A stretch of DNA of 64,000 nucleotides from CAWFQB01 sp965277875 (GTDB taxonomy: Bacteria > Armatimonadota > Chthonomonadetes > Chthonomonadales > Chthonomonadaceae), in assembly GCA_965277875.1 (NCBI GenBank), contig CBDIDV010000002.1:3286001-3350000 (forward strand), in the 5' to 3' direction. Every line of letters begins with the position of its first letter. Position 1 is the first letter of the stretch. The position numbers and the translations under genes are program-made. The notes under the pieces are model-generated. The model saw only the letters and a program-made list of their open reading frames with translations, made no database searches and had not been told where the DNA came from. This document shows, in pieces, positions 24,298-33,500 of this stretch.

Positions 24298-25821
24298 TCA
24301 AGGGAAAACCTGCGCGGCGGTGTGCTGTCGTATCACCAGGAAGCGGGCATACGCTTCCTGCCAGCGTTGCGCGTTTGAGGTGTCGGGCGTATAGGTGTCG
24401 AGGGGGAACGAGCGGCCGACGATGGCCCGCGCCTGAGCGAGACCGGAAAGGTGTCCGGTTCCCACAGCCTGCATCAGAATGTTGCCTATGGCCGTAGCCT
24501 CCATGGGGCCAGCCACAACACGCTTTTGTGCGGCGTCTGCGGTCAGTTGGCACAGCATGCGATTTTGCGAGCCGCCGCCCACGATATGAACCGTGTCAAT
24601 CGGCTGTCCGCGCGCCTCTTCCAGGCGTTCGAGAACCCAGCGGTATTTGAGGGCGAGGCTTTCCAGGCAGCAGCGGACGAACGCGCCCTCGGTGTCGGGC
24701 GGCGTCTGCCCGGTCTCGATGCAAAACGCGCGTATTGCGGCGGGCATGTCGTCGGGGGCGAGGAAGCGGGCATCGTCCGGCTCGATAAGCGGCCCAAATG
24801 CGAGCGCGTCGTGGGCCAGAGCGGTCAGGTGCGCGTAGCTGTGATCGTGTCCCTGCCGCCCGAACGCCCGCCGGCACTCCTGCACCAGCCACAGGCCCAT
24901 GACGTTTTTCAAAACGCGCACCGTACCGCACGCCCCGCCCTCGTTCGTAAAGTCAGCGGCAAGGGTCTGAGGCGTGATAAGGGGCGTGTCTGTTTCGATC
25001 CCGACCAGCGACCACGTCCCGCTGCTGATGTAGGCCCAATTCCCGCCCGCCGCGTTGTTTGCAGTATCTACGGGAACGGCCACGACCGCGCTGGCCGTGT
25101 CATGTGTGGCGGGCGCGATTACGGACAACGCGCCGCATCCAGCTTCGCGGGCGATGTCCGGGCGCAATGCGCCCAGGCGCGTACCAGCGGGAATGATGTC
25201 GGTCAGGATGGAACGAGGCAGACCATACGCGGCGATCAGGTCATTGGCCCAGGCGCGGGCGCGTGGGTCGGCCATTTGCGTGGACGTGGCGTTGCTCCAC
25301 TCGGTCGCCTTGACGCCTGTAAGCCAGAAGCCGAACAGGTCGGGCATCAGCAGGAGGGTACGTGCGTTGTCGAGCAGGTACGGGGCGGATTTTTGCAGGG
25401 CGAGCAGTTGATACAGAGTGTTGAACTGCAAAAATTGTATGCCGGTGCGCTCGTAGATCGCCTGCCGGGACAGGGTCGCGAATGCGGCCTCCATCACGCC
25501 GTCGTTAAGATGGTCGCGATAGTGGCGCGGATTGCCGAGCAGGGCGTCACCCCGTCCCAGCAGGCCGAAATCCACGGCCCAGGTATCAATGCCCAGGCCC
25601 GCCCACTCCGCCCCATGCGTGGATACAGCCATAGCCAGCCCGCGCTTGATCTCGTCGAACAGGCGCAGCGCGTCCCAGTGCAGCGTATCTAAAATACGCG
25701 TACCGCCTGTAGCGAAGCGGTGAACATCTTCAAGCCGCAGGGTTTCGCCATCAAAAAATCCCGCTATAGCTCGCCCGCTTTCCGCTCCCAGATCGAACGC
25801 AAGAAATTTTGCCTCGCTCAT
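24298..25821 (-). CDS. rhaB: Rhamnulokinase
   Basis: FGGY-family sugar kinase of 507 residues starting at the ATG at 25821. Motifs: FLAFDLGAESGRAI (ATP phosphate 1), GIDTWAVDFGLL, TQMADPRARAW, ATHDTASAVVAVP, YISSGTWSLVGIE (phosphate 2) and HIVGGGSQNRMLCQLTADAA. They match RhaB, including the TWAVDFGLL and THDTASAV blocks. It phosphorylates L-rhamnulose at O1. No rhaA or rhaD is next to it, but the GH78-like gene 6 kb upstream supplies the substrate sugar. Confidence 0.93.
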   Translation of the reverse strand: MSEAKFLAFDLGAESGRAIAGFFDGETLRLEDVHRFATGGTRILDTLHWDALRLFDEIKRGLAMAVSTHGAEWAGLGIDTWAVDFGLLGRGDALLGNPRHYRDHLNDGVMEAAFATLSRQAIYERTGIQFLQFNTLYQLLALQKSAPYLLDNARTLLLMPDLFGFWLTGVKATEWSNATSTQMADPRARAWANDLIAAYGLPRSILTDIIPAGTRLGALRPDIAREAGCGALSVIAPATHDTASAVVAVPVDTANNAAGGNWAYISSGTWSLVGIETDTPLITPQTLAADFTNEGGACGTVRVLKNVMGLWLVQECRRAFGRQGHDHSYAHLTALAHDALAFGPLIEPDDARFLAPDDMPAAIRAFCIETGQTPPDTEGAFVRCCLESLALKYRWVLERLEEARGQPIDTVHIVGGGSQNRMLCQLTADAAQKRVVAGPMEATAIGNILMQAVGTGHLSGLAQARAIVGRSFPLDTYTPDTSNAQRWQEAYARFLVIRQHTAAQVFP

Positions 25822-25932
25822 CGTTTCGCGCTCCTCACTCTCGGCGCGGTTTCGGGCAGCAGTTCAGGCACAAGGGCCGGGGCAGTATCTGTGCCGCCCC
25901 TGCCCCGGCCTCCTCAACCCCGCGACTATGGC

Positions 25933-26733
25933 CTACCCGCCTGTGCCGATCCATGCGACGGCGTAATCCCGATACGCCTCCCATATCGCCGGGAAGCGGG
26001 TGACGTTGGGGATGTGGTTCACTTCCAGCAGGTGCGGTGTGCCGTCGGGCGTGATGATGTAATCGTTGGCGACGATCTCCAGGCCGAACGCTTTGCTCAC
26101 GGTTCGCGTGTCTTCGAGCAATTCGGCGTCCACATCCATGAAGCAAGCCCGGTCGTCGTGGATGGATTTCAGCCAGTCGCGCCCTTCCAGCCGTATCTGC
26201 CAGTATTGCTCGCCGATCAGGACGACGCGCACGGCCCGACCGGGCAAGAAGTCCTCGATGATGCAGGCGTCCTCGCTCTCCCACGACTGCGTGAAGCGGG
26301 CCTTGTTTTCGCCGCAATGCCAGTTGCCCCATTTGGCGACGTGTTCGCCCTCGCCGTCGCCATTGTAGGGCGCGTTGGGGCCGGCGTAGCCGCGCATCGG
26401 CATACCAAAGCGCGTGTGCTGCAGGGCGCGGATCAGGCAGGGAAATTTGAGGCGGCAGTCCATCATGGCGCGGGCGTCGGGCAGGCACGGCCCGCCCCAC
26501 AGCGCAAGGCCGCAGATAAAATCGAGGTCGCGTTCATAAAGGGAATGAAACACGATTTTGGACACCGGAACCAGGGCGGGGCCGCGTCTTGACTCGACGC
26601 GCAGTTCCCCGCCCTGCACGGCCATGCGCGGCAGCGCCTGATGCGCCACAATGCCCACGCCGGCTCCCACCCGCTCCCGTATCTCCTCGACCTCGGCCTC
26701 ATCCAATCCCACAAGGCACACGCGCTCCGCCAT
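25933..26733 (-). CDS. ATP-grasp-like protein (RimK/glutathione synthetase fold)
   Basis: The start chosen is the ATG at 26733 (MAERVCLVGLDE) behind AAAGGAA; 266 residues. VRVVLIGEQYWQIRLEGRDWLKS and the C-terminal HLLEVNHIPNVTRFP (ExN metal-binding motif) indicate the ATP-grasp fold. The N-terminal preATP-grasp part is degenerate. The substrate is unknown; family members ligate amino acids or peptides or act in natural-product tailoring. It follows rhaB on the same strand after a 111-bp gap but no functional link is evident. Confidence 0.72.
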   Translation of the reverse strand: MAERVCLVGLDEAEVEEIRERVGAGVGIVAHQALPRMAVQGGELRVESRRGPALVPVSKIVFHSLYERDLDFICGLALWGGPCLPDARAMMDCRLKFPCLIRALQHTRFGMPMRGYAGPNAPYNGDGEGEHVAKWGNWHCGENKARFTQSWESEDACIIEDFLPGRAVRVVLIGEQYWQIRLEGRDWLKSIHDDRACFMDVDAELLEDTRTVSKAFGLEIVANDYIITPDGTPHLLEVNHIPNVTRFPAIWEAYRDYAVAWIGTGG

Positions 26734-26896
26734 CGCCGTTTTTCCTTTCGCCGTCCGTTCCGGTTGTCCCGCCGCACTCACTTACATCAAAAGCGGCTTG
26801 CTCACCGCTAATCAGCTGCGTCTATCGCCTTCCGCTTCCTTGAGCAATGACAGGCGGGCGCGTGGTTTTGGTACAGGACAAGGCGCGAACGCCGCG

Positions 26897-27538
26897 CTAA
26901 CCGCCGTCTTTAGGTTTTGTCTTCGGTTTGGCGGGCGGGGCCGCTTTCGCCGCACTCTTCTTTACGGCGGGCTTGGCGTCGGTTTTAGGAGTGCCATCCG
27001 CATTATAGCGCTGCTGCATCTCCTCTATCATCTGTTCAGCAATTTTTCGCCCCCAGGCCTGCCCGACCTGTACGCTTTCCTGCGAGATCTGGGGCAGCGT
27101 GGACACGACTTTTTGGCCCAGCGGCGTCTGGTAGAAGGCAATCAAGCCATCTATATCCTCCTGCGTGTAGTATTTCGCGTAGATGGGAACGATCAGGTCA
27201 ATCAGCGCGTCGGCGTTGAACTTTTTGTTCACGCTCTCCCAGAACTCTTCGGGAAGGGATGGCTGCGACTGCCGCAGGCTGGCGATGATCTGCTGGCCCA
27301 CCTGCACGCCCACCTTCCCGCTGCCCGTGACTTCCATCAGCTTACGGATGGATTTTTCTTTTTGCGGATCAACTATGGCCTTTACGTCCGCGCCCTTGAC
27401 TGTGTCCGCCTGGGCAGGCTTGGCGGCGGCATCCTGCTTGGGCGCAGCGTCCTGCCCCGTATACGCATTTGCCTGGACGCCCAAAGACGCTCCTGCGCCA
27501 AGCAACGCAAGGCAAATTAGAAAACGCTTATGTCGCAT
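26897..27538 (-). CDS. Secreted DUF2059-family protein
   Basis: 213 residues from the ATG at 27538. A signal peptide (cleavage near ANA-YT, residue 26) and a low-complexity Ala/Lys linker come first. The DUF2059 helical core follows: IRKLMEVTGSGKVGVQVGQQIIASL, IYAKYYTQEDIDGLIAFYQTPLGQKVV. The tail is Lys/Ala/Pro-rich and highly basic (KKSAAKAAPPAKPKTKPKD). The family has no defined function. It appears to be transcribed alone. Confidence 0.88.
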   Translation of the reverse strand: MRHKRFLICLALLGAGASLGVQANAYTGQDAAPKQDAAAKPAQADTVKGADVKAIVDPQKEKSIRKLMEVTGSGKVGVQVGQQIIASLRQSQPSLPEEFWESVNKKFNADALIDLIVPIYAKYYTQEDIDGLIAFYQTPLGQKVVSTLPQISQESVQVGQAWGRKIAEQMIEEMQQRYNADGTPKTDAKPAVKKSAAKAAPPAKPKTKPKDGG

Positions 27539-27599
27539 GTAATCCTCTTTCTCTATCGAAATTTAATTTCCAGTCATCGAACGTCGTAATGCGTAGAGG

Positions 27600-28133
27600 C
27601 TATTCCTGCTCTTCAAGCAGAAGACGCAGCGCTCTGCGTTGTTCTTCCAGCAGGACGCGCTGCTCCTGAATCAGCTCGGCTTCGTGTCGGCGCAGTTGTT
27701 GAAGCGAAGCAACTATGTCCCTGTACATTATCAGCAGACGCAGTTCCTGCTCACGCTGCCGCTTCTGCATACGATGCGCTATCAAGGCTGCACGGTTTAA
27801 GCGCAGATGCTGAAGAGTAAAGTGGCCTGCATCCGTAATCGCGTGAACGGATCCGTTCGCCAGTACGACGAAATGGATGTTTGCCGCCTCCTGACGTGGG
27901 TTCCAAAGCGACGGTGAATTAGCAGTTCGCGGCCAGTAAGCTGCTTTGTACTCGTTGCACCGATTGCAGCAGTAAATCAGGTTTGTCGAATCGTCGCTAC
28001 CGCCCTCGGACACAGGATGAAAATGGTCAATCGTCAGACTGCCGCCCGCGTCTGTTTCTGTTACGCCGCAATACTCGCAGGCGAATATAGCCCTTTGCCG
28101 CACCTGTTCGCGGAGGGTACTCGATATGGTCAT
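27600..28133 (-). CDS. HNH endonuclease domain protein with C-terminal coiled coil
   Basis: 177 residues from the ATG at 28133. The N-terminal HNH domain has zinc cysteines CEYC and CCNRCN, and the catalytic block LTIDHFHPVSEGGSDDSTNLIYCC. A linker and a long C-terminal coiled coil (QREQELRLLIMYRDIV to RRALRLLLEEQE) follow. Its start overlaps the stop of the upstream gene by ATGA, so the two are co-translated. Standalone HNH proteins with this arrangement are sometimes found in mobile or defence contexts. A role in such a module is inference. Confidence 0.85.
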   Translation of the reverse strand: MTISSTLREQVRQRAIFACEYCGVTETDAGGSLTIDHFHPVSEGGSDDSTNLIYCCNRCNEYKAAYWPRTANSPSLWNPRQEAANIHFVVLANGSVHAITDAGHFTLQHLRLNRAALIAHRMQKRQREQELRLLIMYRDIVASLQQLRRHEAELIQEQRVLLEEQRRALRLLLEEQE

Positions 28134-28438
28134 GCGGCGGATGGATGCGCTGTTTGCGCCAACTTCTGATAAAGCGCGTTAATGTCGCGGCGGATAGCCT
28201 CGTTCTCGGCGGCAAGCGTCTGGATATGCGCCGCAGTCACCGTCATCTGCGCTGCTGCTTCGTCAACCTGCTCATGCAGACTAATCAGGGACGATGGATC
28301 TGCCTGTGTTAGTTGCCTGCTCTCCTCCGCGTCTTGCTGTACATACCAGGCCTCTAATTCGCTGCGCTCGGCCTCTGTGAGTGTATCGCCATGCGCCACT
28401 TTGTTGTGCAGTTGTTGCGCCCGTATCATGTCCGACAC
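28130..28438 (-). CDS. Coiled-coil partner protein of the HNH gene
   Basis: The start chosen is a GTG at 28438 with GGAGGG about 7 nt upstream; an ATG at 28456 would overlap that Shine-Dalgarno. The 102-residue protein has an N-terminal acidic segment (LTEAERSELEAWYVQQDAEES) and a C-terminal coiled coil (QMTVTAAHIQTLAAENEAIRRDINALYQKL). The coiled coils in both proteins and the 4-bp overlap suggest a complex with the HNH product. No family name can be given from sequence alone. Confidence 0.72.
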   Translation of the reverse strand: MSDMIRAQQLHNKVAHGDTLTEAERSELEAWYVQQDAEESRQLTQADPSSLISLHEQVDEAAAQMTVTAAHIQTLAAENEAIRRDINALYQKLAQTAHPSAA

Positions 28439-28495
28439 TACCTGCCCTCCTCTCATACGCTCAAATGCTTCCAGTGCGAATTAGTTGATGGCGCT

Positions 28496-31400
28496 TCAGT
28501 TGATGGTGATTGTCTCGTCCAGGTTGAGGACGGTGCTGGCGATTAAAGTCCAGGCGGCAAGTTCGTTTTTGTCCAGGGTCGCGCTGCGCTTGCTTTCGCC
28601 GACGGCGAGCAGCTTATCGGCCAAGGTGGCGTCTTTGCGGAAGCGGATTAGCTGATCGGACAGCAGGCCGGATAGTATTTTGATTTCCTGCGGGGCGGCG
28701 GGACGGGCCACGCACAGGCGATACGCGAGGTTCAGCCGCGCAGCCGTCGTGCTGCCGCCCTCGGTCAAAAGACGTTCGGCGAGTTTGCGGCTGGCCTCTA
28801 CGAACGTCGGGTCGTTCATCAAGGCAAGGGCCTGCAAGGGCGTGTTCGTGGTCGAGCGGCGTACCATGCAGAACTCGCGTTCGGGCGCGTCGAACGTCTG
28901 GAGGGAGGGCGGCGGGCAGGTGCGCTTCCAAAACGTGTACATGCCCCGACGATACAGGTTGTCGCCGTGATCCTGCTGATATGTCTGCGCGGAGAAGTTG
29001 CCGCCGAACGCGATGTCCTCCCACAAGCCCGCAGGCTGATAGGGTTTCACGGATGGCCCGCCGATTGTCGGCACAAGCAGGCCGCTTACATCAAGCGCCT
29101 GGTCGCGGATAGACTCGGCAGACAGGCGGAAGCGGGGGCCGCGCGCCAACAGTCGGTTTTCCGGGTCGCGCTCGCGCAGGGCGGGCGTTGTCCGCGAGAC
29201 CTGCCGATAGGTCGCGCTCGTTACGATCAGGCGCATCATGCCCTTGACATCCCAGCCGGTGCGGATGAACTCGGTCGCCATCCAGTCGAGCAGTTCGGGG
29301 TGGGAAGGACGCTCGCCCTGTGTGCCAAAGTCTTCGGCGGTCTTGACCAGGCCGATCCCGAACAGCATCTGCCAGTAGCGGTTCACGGCCACGCGGCTTG
29401 TGAGCGGGTGATTGGGATTGACAAGCCATTGCGCCAGTCCCAGACGGTTGGCGGGATAGTCGCCCAGCTTAGGCAGAAATCCGGGCAGTCCTGCCGTGAT
29501 CTTTTCGCCCGGCTTGTCATACTGGCCCCGGATGAGAACAAAGGTGTCGCGGGGCTTGTCCATCTCCTGCATCACCATCGTGTTTGGAACCTGGGCGTCA
29601 ACCTCGGCCTGCTTCTTCTTCCAGTCGGCCAGTTCGGTTGTCAGTGTTTTGTAAGTGGCGTCCACGTTGTCCCAATAGTAGGCGCTCAGCTGCGCCTTTT
29701 GCGCGTCTGTGCGCGTGGCTTCGGACGTGAGCAGGATCTGCCGGATGCCGTCCTCGCCCGCGAGCGCGGCCACTTCGCCGGTTGTCAGTTCGCGGTCATA
29801 CGCGCGAACGTCGTCAATCAGGCCCTTGAACGAGGCGGAATTTGCGCGGCGGCCAATCACGGTCGGCACGGTCGTTTGTATGGTGTCGGTCAGGGCGTCG
29901 TGCGTGATGTCGAGTTCGGCGGGCTTGCCGTCTAGGTAGATATGGACGCCTTTGGCCTTGCTGGAGCCGTCATACGTGACGAACAGGTGATGCCACTGGT
30001 TGATCTCGAACGCGTTTTTGGTGTTGACGCGGATTGCGTTCGTGTCCCATTTGTGGATCAGATGCACGAACGCTTTGCCGCCCGATAAGTACAGGTCGTA
30101 GCCCCGGAAGCTGTCATCATCGTTCATGCGCGACAGGACGGCCATCGCGTCCATGCTGGTCGGGTACACCCACGCGCCATACGAGAACTTGTCCCCCCGT
30201 TCCCATTTTAGAGCATTGCCGATCTCGACAGACGTGCCGCCGTCGAAGTTCAGGGCATTACCGATCTTGCCCGGTTTCCAGTCGGCCTTGCCTTTGATAA
30301 GCGCGGCATTGGTGATTTTGCCGGATGTGTCGCGTGTTTCCGTTCCGGCATTTTCGTCCAGGGCATAGCGGGCCGCAAGTCCGGCTGTCACGGCGGGGGC
30401 TTTGTCGGCGTTTGCGGACGCGGTCTTGATCCATTCGGCAAGCGTGGGCGATGCCTCGGCCTGACGGTTTTTGCGCGCGTTTTCCAGGCCCGTGATCTTG
30501 CTTGCCGCCTCGATAAGACTGGCCTCCTGTTCGGGGGACGGCACTTTCAGAAACGGGACTGCGTTGCCCTTCTGCCCGTCCAGGCCGATTTCGGGGACGT
30601 TGTGGAAGTAGGCGTAGAAGCGGTAAAAGTCTTTTTGCGTGATGGGGTCGTACTTGTGATCGTGGCACTGAGCGCAGCGCATGGTCATGCCCATGAACGT
30701 GGTCGCGGTCGTGTCTATGCGGTCGAAGATGTAGGCCGCAGCGTACTCTTCGGGGATCGCGCCGCCCTCGAAGTTGATGGGATGGTTGCGGTTGAAGCCG
30801 GACGCCACTTTCTGGCTGAGGGTGGCTTTGGGCAGCAGGTCGCCCGCAAGCTGCTGAACCGTAAACTGGTCGTAGGGCAGGTTGGTATTGTAGGCGTTGA
30901 TGACCCACTCGCGCCACTTCCACATGTCGCGCTGGCTGTCGATATGAAAGCCGTGCGTGTCGGCATAGCGGCTCAGGTCGAGCCACGACTGCGCCATGCG
31001 CTCGCCATAATGCGGGCCGGCAAGCAGGCGATCCACCTGACGCTCATACGCGCCAGGAGTTTTGTCGGCCACAAACGCGCTCACCTCGGCGGGCGTGGGC
31101 GGCAGGCCGGTCAGGTCGAGGGAGGCGCGGCGCAGGAGCGTGGCGCGGTCGGCTTCGGGCGACGGCGCGAGTTTAGCTTTTTCCAAACGCGCGAGAATGA
31201 AGCGGTCAATCGGGTTTTTGGGCCATGCGGCGTTCTTGACGGCGGGCAAAGCGGGGCGCGTAGGCGTCATATACGCCCAGTGCTTGGCGTACTTGCCGCC
31301 CTGCGCAATCCATGTTCGCAGGGTCGCGATCTGCGCTTTGGTCAGCGTTTTGTTGGAACTGACCGGCGGCATTTGCAGGGCGTCGGTCGCCATGACGCGG

Positions 31401-31846
31401 ACGGCAAGCGCGCTGTGCTTCACATCCCCCGGCACGACCGCCGTTTCGCCCGAATCGAGTTTCTGATATGCGCCCTCCTCGCGGTCGAGGCGCAGGCCCG
31501 CCATGCGCTTGTTGCCGTCGAAGCCGTGGCACGTAAAGCAGTTTTCCGACAGAATGGGCCGTACATCATGGTCGAAGTCCACGAGCGGCACTTTCGCGAC
31601 AGAGGACGAGACCGCGAGCGGCTTGCCCGCCCCCGCTTTGCCGACGAGCTCACCCCCGCCCGCTCGCTTTGCCGCCGCGCCTTGGCCGTCGTTTGTGGCA
31701 GCGTTCTGCACGGCATTGGCGTGTCCCTGCGCGCGGGCGCTAAACGGCGCGGGCAGCAGGCAGGCGAGGGCGAGCGCACCGCCCCCCGTCCAGACGGCGA
31801 GCGTGGCGCGGGACGCTTTATTCTTAGAAGAATGGAATGTATTCAT
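28496..31846 (-). CDS. PSCyt1/PSCyt2/LamG/PSD1 multidomain c-type cytochrome protein
   Basis: 1,116 residues from the ATG at 31846, with a signal peptide ending near ARA-QG (residue 39). Order: PSCyt1 haem domain with CFTCHG (about residue 105), PSCyt2 (DUF1549; PIDRFILARLEKAKLAPSPEADRATLLRRASLDLTGLPP region), and a second CAQCHDHKYDP motif. A LamG-like sandwich follows (about 490-690: GNALNFDGGTSVEIGN, WHHLFVTYDG, GLIDDVRAYDREL). PSD1 (DUF1553) closes it, with NRYWQMLFGIGLVKTAEDFGTQGE and NTPLQALALMNDP. This architecture is a planctomycete/Verrucomicrobia/Armatimonadota hallmark. It is exported; polysaccharide binding and redox roles are inferred. It lacks an adjoining DUF1501 partner. Confidence 0.93.
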   Translation of the reverse strand: MNTFHSSKNKASRATLAVWTGGGALALACLLPAPFSARAQGHANAVQNAATNDGQGAAAKRAGGGELVGKAGAGKPLAVSSSVAKVPLVDFDHDVRPILSENCFTCHGFDGNKRMAGLRLDREEGAYQKLDSGETAVVPGDVKHSALAVRVMATDALQMPPVSSNKTLTKAQIATLRTWIAQGGKYAKHWAYMTPTRPALPAVKNAAWPKNPIDRFILARLEKAKLAPSPEADRATLLRRASLDLTGLPPTPAEVSAFVADKTPGAYERQVDRLLAGPHYGERMAQSWLDLSRYADTHGFHIDSQRDMWKWREWVINAYNTNLPYDQFTVQQLAGDLLPKATLSQKVASGFNRNHPINFEGGAIPEEYAAAYIFDRIDTTATTFMGMTMRCAQCHDHKYDPITQKDFYRFYAYFHNVPEIGLDGQKGNAVPFLKVPSPEQEASLIEAASKITGLENARKNRQAEASPTLAEWIKTASANADKAPAVTAGLAARYALDENAGTETRDTSGKITNAALIKGKADWKPGKIGNALNFDGGTSVEIGNALKWERGDKFSYGAWVYPTSMDAMAVLSRMNDDDSFRGYDLYLSGGKAFVHLIHKWDTNAIRVNTKNAFEINQWHHLFVTYDGSSKAKGVHIYLDGKPAELDITHDALTDTIQTTVPTVIGRRANSASFKGLIDDVRAYDRELTTGEVAALAGEDGIRQILLTSEATRTDAQKAQLSAYYWDNVDATYKTLTTELADWKKKQAEVDAQVPNTMVMQEMDKPRDTFVLIRGQYDKPGEKITAGLPGFLPKLGDYPANRLGLAQWLVNPNHPLTSRVAVNRYWQMLFGIGLVKTAEDFGTQGERPSHPELLDWMATEFIRTGWDVKGMMRLIVTSATYRQVSRTTPALRERDPENRLLARGPRFRLSAESIRDQALDVSGLLVPTIGGPSVKPYQPAGLWEDIAFGGNFSAQTYQQDHGDNLYRRGMYTFWKRTCPPPSLQTFDAPEREFCMVRRSTTNTPLQALALMNDPTFVEASRKLAERLLTEGGSTTAARLNLAYRLCVARPAAPQEIKILSGLLSDQLIRFRKDATLADKLLAVGESKRSATLDKNELAAWTLIASTVLNLDETITIN

Positions 31847-32116
31847 GGTGGGTTAGAAGCAACGCGAACGGGAAGGTGACAGCGAAATACGGATTTGTTC
31901 GGACGCGCGAACAGTCTTGCAGGTATTGTACAGCAGAAACACGAAAAGAAAAACAGTTGGGCGCACAAAGCAGCCGTTTTCCCTGTCAAAATCAAACGTC
32001 TCTATTATACGTTGACATTTGCTGGCCTCTTTAGAAGGTGTCAAACAAGGTTTTTCAAAATATGTTTTTAAATTGCCTGCCGTGCGAAGCGATGGGGAAA
32101 GTTAAAGGCGACGATT

Positions 32117-32767
32117 ATGAAGACCATTTTGATTGCAGCCGAGGAACCCCGTACTCAACGCCTTGTGCAGATAAACCTTCAGCGTTGGGGCTATGGCGTT
32201 TTTCAAGCCATGACGGGAAATGACGCGCTGACACAGGTGGAAACACAGCGGCCTGACCTTGTGGTTCTCAACATGACCCTGCCCGATATGGACGGCTATG
32301 AGTTCCTTGCCAGACTAAAAGGGAGTGAGTACGGTCGTACTCTGCCCATTCTCGCCTTGACGCTCACGGCGCAAGACAGCGCGTTCTGGCACGAGGAATG
32401 GAACGCAAACGGCGCCTGGCTGAACAAGCCGTACCGTTCCGCAGAGTTGGTGTCGTTGGCAGGACGTCTTCTCTGCGCCGTAGAGGAAGTTTACGACCAC
32501 ACTTCGGAAGGGCTGCGACGCATCTTTGCGCTGTACCATACGAGGTCGAAATTCTTGTGTCCGATGTGCAAAGCGGAACTAATTATCGCGCTCGACGGGG
32601 AAGCCTGCCGCCGACACCGCGTACATTCCGGCATCTACTGTCCGCGAAACTTAAACCATGTGGCTGTAATGGTCGAATTGAAATCCGCCCGTGACGCATG
32701 GCGCGAACGGCTCGACGGGCTGAACCCTCTGGAAGCCGAACCGCGAGAAGACAACACGGAATTATAA
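32117..32767 (+). CDS. Atypical receiver-domain protein with C-terminal zinc-ribbon-like region
   Basis: 216 residues. The N-terminal CheY-like fold is clear (TILIAAEEP, PDLVVLNMTLPDMDGYEFL, ILALTLTA, WLNKPYRSAELV). The phosphoacceptor Asp is replaced by Asn52, while the acidic pocket (E9/E10), Thr and Lys remain. This is an unphosphorylatable or pseudo-receiver unless Asn is deamidated. The C-terminal part has CPMC, then C, H and H residues (GEACRRHRVHSGIYCPRNLNH), which may bind zinc. The next gene, also cysteine-rich, starts 4 bp after its stop, so an operon is likely. Confidence 0.8.
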   Translation: MKTILIAAEEPRTQRLVQINLQRWGYGVFQAMTGNDALTQVETQRPDLVVLNMTLPDMDGYEFLARLKGSEYGRTLPILALTLTAQDSAFWHEEWNANGAWLNKPYRSAELVSLAGRLLCAVEEVYDHTSEGLRRIFALYHTRSKFLCPMCKAELIIALDGEACRRHRVHSGIYCPRNLNHVAVMVELKSARDAWRERLDGLNPLEAEPREDNTEL

Positions 32768-32771
32768 AAGG

Positions 32772-33209
32772 ATGAAGCGAACCGCTTATCATCTTGGCGA
32801 CAACTGCGCGAGTTGTGGAATTCCCCTGATACGAGGGCCGATGCTCGAAGACCTGTTTCCTGCCGTGTGGAAGCAGGGGTTGCGGCGAACCCTTGATTTC
32901 CCCTACGAATGGTATGTTGACGATTATGGACATCCCGCCGCGTACAAGCCTGTCGCGCCCGTCACTGCGGCCGATTGCGACAGCGTCTATTTGGGCAGTG
33001 TGCTTACGCCTGATTTGCGCTGCCCCCGGTGCGGCGGCGATCCGAAAGAAGCCGTGGAAGAGGAGTGGGCGGAAATGTGCCGTAACTGTCACCGTCCGTT
33101 CGCCGAAGTCGAGAGCAGCGGAGCGTACACCTCCATTTGGAACAAGCGTTTGAAGCGGTTCGATTGGCAGTGCCATGTATGCCGCCATCAACAAACGCGT
33201 AAAAGCTGA
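32772..33209 (+). CDS. Cysteine-rich zinc-ribbon protein of unknown function
   Basis: 145 residues from the ATG at 32772, 4 bp after the receiver gene. Four CxxC-type knuckles are present: CASC near residue 12, CPRC, CRNC, and CHVC near the C-terminus. This gives two likely zinc ribbons. There is no signal peptide or membrane segment. Co-transcription with the pseudo-receiver suggests a shared pathway, which cannot be named from sequence. Confidence 0.65.
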   Translation: MKRTAYHLGDNCASCGIPLIRGPMLEDLFPAVWKQGLRRTLDFPYEWYVDDYGHPAAYKPVAPVTAADCDSVYLGSVLTPDLRCPRCGGDPKEAVEEEWAEMCRNCHRPFAEVESSGAYTSIWNKRLKRFDWQCHVCRHQQTRKS

Positions 33210-33500
33210 CAGTGCTACGCCATAGGTGAAGAGTTCATTATGCCGCTAGGAGCTAGAGGCGATACATTTCTGTTTACAAAAACCTCTATCTGGTATGCGG
33301 AAAAGTGGTGTTCAAAATAGGCCGCAGGTAAGAGACTGATGTACCTGCTGACTGCGTCTTACGCGGAATGTTCCCCCGAAGAAGCGCGGAGGGACAAAAG
33401 CGGAGAAGGGGCGCAAGTCTGCCATTCTGCGGAACATCCGTGTGTACACGTCCGGTTGTTTCGCTTGTGGGCAGACCGCGCCAGAATAGGAGTCAGCAGC

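Noticed and set aside
30602..31879. Long + strand open frame opposite the PSCyt/PSD1 gene
   Set aside because: It is an antisense shadow typical of high-GC codon use; the minus-strand frame carries clear haem, LamG and PSD1 motifs.
31983..32040. Promoter from TTGACA and TATAAT elements between the divergent genes at 31846 and 32117
   Set aside because: A TATAAT on the minus strand and TTGACA hexamers exist, but no pair has 16-18 bp spacing.
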